Shown here: positions 6,130-8,021 of the stretch, one piece after another | Layout: every line of letters starts with the position of its first letter | How positions within the stretch are numbered: the first letter of the stretch is position 1 | NCBI GenBank assembly: GCA_017998575.1 | Contig: JAGOCV010000181.1 | Coordinates: 1-8,021 of the forward strand | Source of the DNA: Burkholderiaceae bacterium | Lineage (GTDB): Bacteria; Pseudomonadota; Gammaproteobacteria; Burkholderiales; Burkholderiaceae | Direction of reading: 5' to 3' | Length of the DNA stretch: 8,021 nt | Made by a program: the position numbers and the translations under genes | Notes under the pieces: model-generated | Databases searched by the model: none | What the model was told of the DNA's origin: nothing | The model's input: only the letters and a program-made list of their open reading frames with translations

Positions 6130-7137
6130 ATGAAAAAGCACTTCGCAGCGTCAGGTCGTCGGTCGTTCTTTCATCTGGCCGCAGCCGCGGCCGTCACGCT
6201 GTCTTCCGTCGCCGCGGTCCAGGCGGCGCAGCCGGGCGCGTCCTGGCCCACCAAGCCGGTTCGCGTAGTGGTGAACTTCCCGCCCGGGGGCGCGGCCGAC
6301 GTCATGGCGCGTTTGATTTCGCAACCGGTGTCGGAAGCACTGGGACAGCCGCTGGTGATCGAGAACCGCGGCGGCGCCAACGGCAACATCGGCGGCGAGG
6401 CCGTTGCCAAGGCCGACCCGGACGGCTATACGTTTCTTTTCAGCTCGGGCGGCATGGTTTCGGTGAATCCGCATCTGTACAAGGCCATGTCTTTCGACCC
6501 CGCCAAGGATTTGCAGCCGGTCGCCGCTGCCTCCCGTGCACGGGTGTATCTGGTTACCCGTCCGGATGTACCGGTCAAAGACGCGCAGGAATTCATCGAG
6601 CACGCGCGGAAGAATCCAGGCAAGCTCACCTACGCATCTCCGGGCAACGGCAGCACGCCGCATCTGGCCGGCGAAATGTTGAACGCCGCAGCAGGCCTGC
6701 AAACCTTGCACGTTCCGTACCGCGGCGCTGCCCCCGGCATGGTCGATCTGCTTGCCGGCCAGGTCGATTACATGTTCGATCCCGGCATCGGCCTGGGTCA
6801 CGTGCGTGACGGCAAGCTGCGTCTGCTGGCGGTGGCCAGCCCGGAACGCTCGTCATTGTTCCCGGACACCCCTACGCTCGACGAGGTCGGCCTGAAGGGG
6901 TTCGACGCGGATTCCTGGTTCGGCTTTTATGCTCCCGCCGGCGTCGACAAGGCTATCGTCGACCGCATGAATGCCGAGGTCAACCGCGCCCTGGGCTTGC
7001 CGCAGGTCAAGAATCGGCTGATCGAACTCGGTGGCGTACCGGAACCCATGTCGCCGGACGAATTCGCCGCCAAGACGCGCGCCGATTTCGAGCGTTTCGG
7101 CGCCATCATCCGCGAACGCGGCATCAGCGTGCAGTAG
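6130..7137 (+). CDS. Bug-family periplasmic substrate-binding protein, copy 2
   Basis: The product has 335 residues, full length, and aligns with copy 1 nearly without gaps after the signal peptide. The signal peptide again has paired arginines (R10-R11-S-F-F), an Ala-rich core and a likely cleavage after the VQA ending at residue 32. The mature domain has the same landmarks (PPGGAADVMAR, ENRGGANGNIGGE, DPDGYTFLF, VPYRGAAPGMVDLL, FDPGIGLGHVRDG). Differences from copy 1 cluster in the middle: SRARVYLVTRP for ARVLVFLVTRP, IEHARKNPGKLTYASPGNGSTPHLAGEML for the IDYAKKNPGKLSYGSPGNGSSPHLAAEMF type, and GLQTLHV for DIKTLHV. That middle part includes the ligand-side loop, so ligand choice may differ. 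The last dozen residues match copy 1 nearly exactly (RERGISVQ). It lies 63 bases after copy 1, on the same strand. Confidence 0.93.
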   Translation: MKKHFAASGRRSFFHLAAAAAVTLSSVAAVQAAQPGASWPTKPVRVVVNFPPGGAADVMARLISQPVSEALGQPLVIENRGGANGNIGGEAVAKADPDGYTFLFSSGGMVSVNPHLYKAMSFDPAKDLQPVAAASRARVYLVTRPDVPVKDAQEFIEHARKNPGKLTYASPGNGSTPHLAGEMLNAAAGLQTLHVPYRGAAPGMVDLLAGQVDYMFDPGIGLGHVRDGKLRLLAVASPERSSLFPDTPTLDEVGLKGFDADSWFGFYAPAGVDKAIVDRMNAEVNRALGLPQVKNRLIELGGVPEPMSPDEFAAKTRADFERFGAIIRERGISVQ

Positions 7138-7138
7138 C

Positions 7139-7157
7139 GCCGCGCCGCAGGCGCGGC
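7139..7157 (+). terminator. Perfect GC hairpin between Bug copies 2 and 3
   Basis: GCCGCGCC (7139-7146) and GGCGCGGC (7150-7157) form an 8-base perfect stem with a GCA loop two bases after the stop of copy 2. ATTCTCTTCC follows: pyrimidine-rich but not a T-run. A partial terminator or mRNA-stabilising element is possible. Confidence 0.5.
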
Positions 7158-7178
7158 ATTCTCTTCCGTCTGGTTCAG

Positions 7179-7209
7179 GCTTGCACATAACGAAAGGCAA
7201 GGAGACACC
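7179..7209 (+). promoter_or_regulatory. Leader copy 3 with strong Shine-Dalgarno (Bug gene 3)
   Basis: GCTTGCACATAACGAAAGGC, followed by AAGGAG at 7199-7204 and a 5-base spacer to ATG 7210. It is the third copy of the leader found before Bug genes 1 and 2. Confidence 0.7.
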
Positions 7210-7923
7210 ATGAGAACGCATTCACCATCCCCACGGCGCCGGTCGATCTTCCGGCTGGCGGTGTTGGCAGGCGCTGCCCTGACGCTGGTCGGCGGCGCCC
7301 AGGCTGCAGTCGCCCAGGCCAAGTCCTGGCCGACGAAGCCGATTCGCGTCATCGTGAATTACCCGCCGGGCGGCGCTGCCGATGTGATGGCCCGCTTGAT
7401 CTCGCAGCCGGTGGGTGAAGCACTTGGGCAGCCGCTGGTCGTCGAGAACCGTGCCGGCGCGAACGGCAACATCGGGGGCGAGGCGGTTGCCAAGGCCGAT
7501 CCGGACGGCTACACGTTCCTTTTCAGCTCGGGCGGGATGGTGTCGGTCAACCCGCACATCTACCGGAACATGCCGTTTGATCCGGCCAAGGATCTCGAGC
7601 CTGTGGCCGCGGCGGCGCGCGTCCTGGTCTTCCTGGTCACCCGCCCCGATGTACCCGTGAAGAGCGCGCAGGAATTCATCGACTACGCCAGGAAGAATCC
7701 GGGCAAGCTCAGCTACGGCTCTCCGGGCAACGGCAGTTCGCCGCACCTGGCGGCCGAAATGTTCAACAGTGCCGCCGGCATCGAAACCCTGCACGTCCCG
7801 TATCGCGGCGCTGCACCGGCGCTGGTCGACTTGCTGGCGGGCCAGCTGGATTACATGTTCGACCCCGGCATCGGGCTTGGTCATGTGCGCGAGGGCGGGG
7901 TCTCCTCGTTTTCAGTGCAATAA
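7210..7923 (+). pseudogene. Bug-family periplasmic substrate-binding protein, copy 3, truncated by a transposon end
   Basis: Residues 1-229 are a normal Bug receptor start: signal peptide with RRRSIFRLA and an AVA cleavage site after A35, then NYPPGGAADVMAR, LGQPLVVENRAGANGNIGGE, DPDGYTFLF, PGNGSSPHLAAEMF, VPYRGAAPALVDLL and FDPGIGLGHVREG. G229 aligns with G229 of copy 1 without a gap. At 7897 the sequence switches to a transposon terminal repeat, which adds GVSSFSVQ and the TAA at 7921-7923. About 107 C-terminal residues are lost, including the WFGFYAPAG segment and the C-terminal helices, so a folded receptor is unlikely. In the middle of the protein it resembles copy 1 (ARVLVFLVTRP, IDYARKNPGKLSYGSPGNGSS), but SSGGMVSVNPH is shared with copy 2. 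The remainder of the gene may lie beyond the inserted element. Confidence 0.88.
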
Positions 7924-8021
7924 GTGACGGTACGAAAAGCTAGCACTGGCGCGGAGGTGGTGTTGGTAGATCGTTGATTTCATTGACTTTCCTGTTCACT
8001 TTCAAATCTGCGATTCGTGGC
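7897..8021. mobile_element. Terminal inverted repeat of an IS1071-like Tn3-family element (continues past the window)
   Basis: Homology between Bug copy 3 and its paralogues stops exactly before GGGG at 7897-7900. What follows (GGGGTCTCCTCGTTTTCAG, then TGCAATAAGTGACGG) begins with the GGGG start typical of Tn3-family ends. I recognise it from memory as the IS1071 terminus, an element common on catabolic plasmids of Comamonas, Achromobacter and Alcaligenes. IS1071 has unusually long inverted repeats of about 110 bases, so most of the remaining 125 bases may be repeat. No transposase coding is visible in the part present. Tn3-family insertion usually makes a 5-base target duplication; AGGGC at 7892-7896 would be the near copy, and its partner is outside the window. 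Confidence 0.8.

Larger units (their letters stand above)
5056..7896 (+). repeat. Three-unit tandem array of paralogous Bug genes with leaders
   Basis: Three head-to-tail copies of a unit of about 1.07 kb start at 5056, 6130 and 7210. Each has the AAGGAG leader in front and a hairpin upstream of that leader. Protein conservation is high along the whole length, while DNA differences between copies 1 and 2 are mainly synonymous in the parts I compared. The third unit is cut by the element at 7897. Confidence 0.85.

Noticed and set aside
5389..6141. Open frame of 250 codons on -, with similar ones at 6151-6801 and 7222-7884
   Set aside because: They recur antisense to each Bug copy because the copies are similar. 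The repetition reflects the sense genes, not conserved antisense proteins.
7940..8021. Short minus-strand frame starting with MKSTIYQHHL in the element end
   Set aside because: About 21 codons, lying inside a transposon terminal repeat, with no recognisable product.
1..8021. CRISPR array, tRNA or rRNA genes, phage genes, toxin-antitoxin or defence system
   Set aside because: No regularly spaced short repeats, cloverleaf sequences or diagnostic protein motifs were seen on either strand. The only repeats are the Bug paralogues and their leaders.

Overview
The window looks like accessory DNA from a GC-rich betaproteobacterium, probably Burkholderiales/Alcaligenaceae (Achromobacter-, Bordetella- or Alcaligenes-like). 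The basis is three Bug-type (Bordetella uptake gene) periplasmic receptors, a VanB/phthalate-dioxygenase-reductase type ferredoxin domain, an aerobic-type indolepyruvate oxidoreductase pair, and an end that looks like IS1071. The genus is inferred from family knowledge, not proven by the sequence.

Layout. Positions 1-252 are the 3' end of an oxygenase reductase with its C-terminal plant-type [2Fe-2S] domain. Positions 253-872 hold no intact gene. They carry two decayed insertion sequences: an IS6-family transposase remnant on + (about 261-618; a large internal deletion, three single-base indels and one nonsense codon) and an IS630-family transposase remnant on - (about 634-872). The IS630 remnant joins directly onto a LysR-type regulator on -, which keeps only its N-terminal winged helix-turn-helix (about 873-1085). 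A palindromic LysR-type box (ATAT-N11-ATAT, 1078-1096) and a perfect TATAAT on - lie between this broken regulator and the divergent operon.

The + strand operon follows: a TPP-dependent indolepyruvate:ferredoxin oxidoreductase large subunit (1149-3338), its IorB-like partner (3350-4975), then three tandem Bug receptors (5056-6066, 6130-7137, 7210-7923). The receptors share leader and ribosome-binding sequences, and a hairpin sits in front of each. The third is cut at residue 229 by an inverted repeat that I recognise as the IS1071 (Tn3-family) terminus, starting at 7897 and running off the window.

Working together, the receptors would bind an organic acid in the periplasm, and the two oxidoreductase subunits would decarboxylate a 2-oxo acid (an arylpyruvate by family precedent) to an acyl-CoA. 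The truncated LysR was probably the operon's original regulator. With IS scars on one side and an IS1071-like end on the other, the block looks like a catabolic module shaped by repeated insertion, possibly on a plasmid or composite transposon. No tRNA, rRNA, CRISPR array or replication origin was seen.
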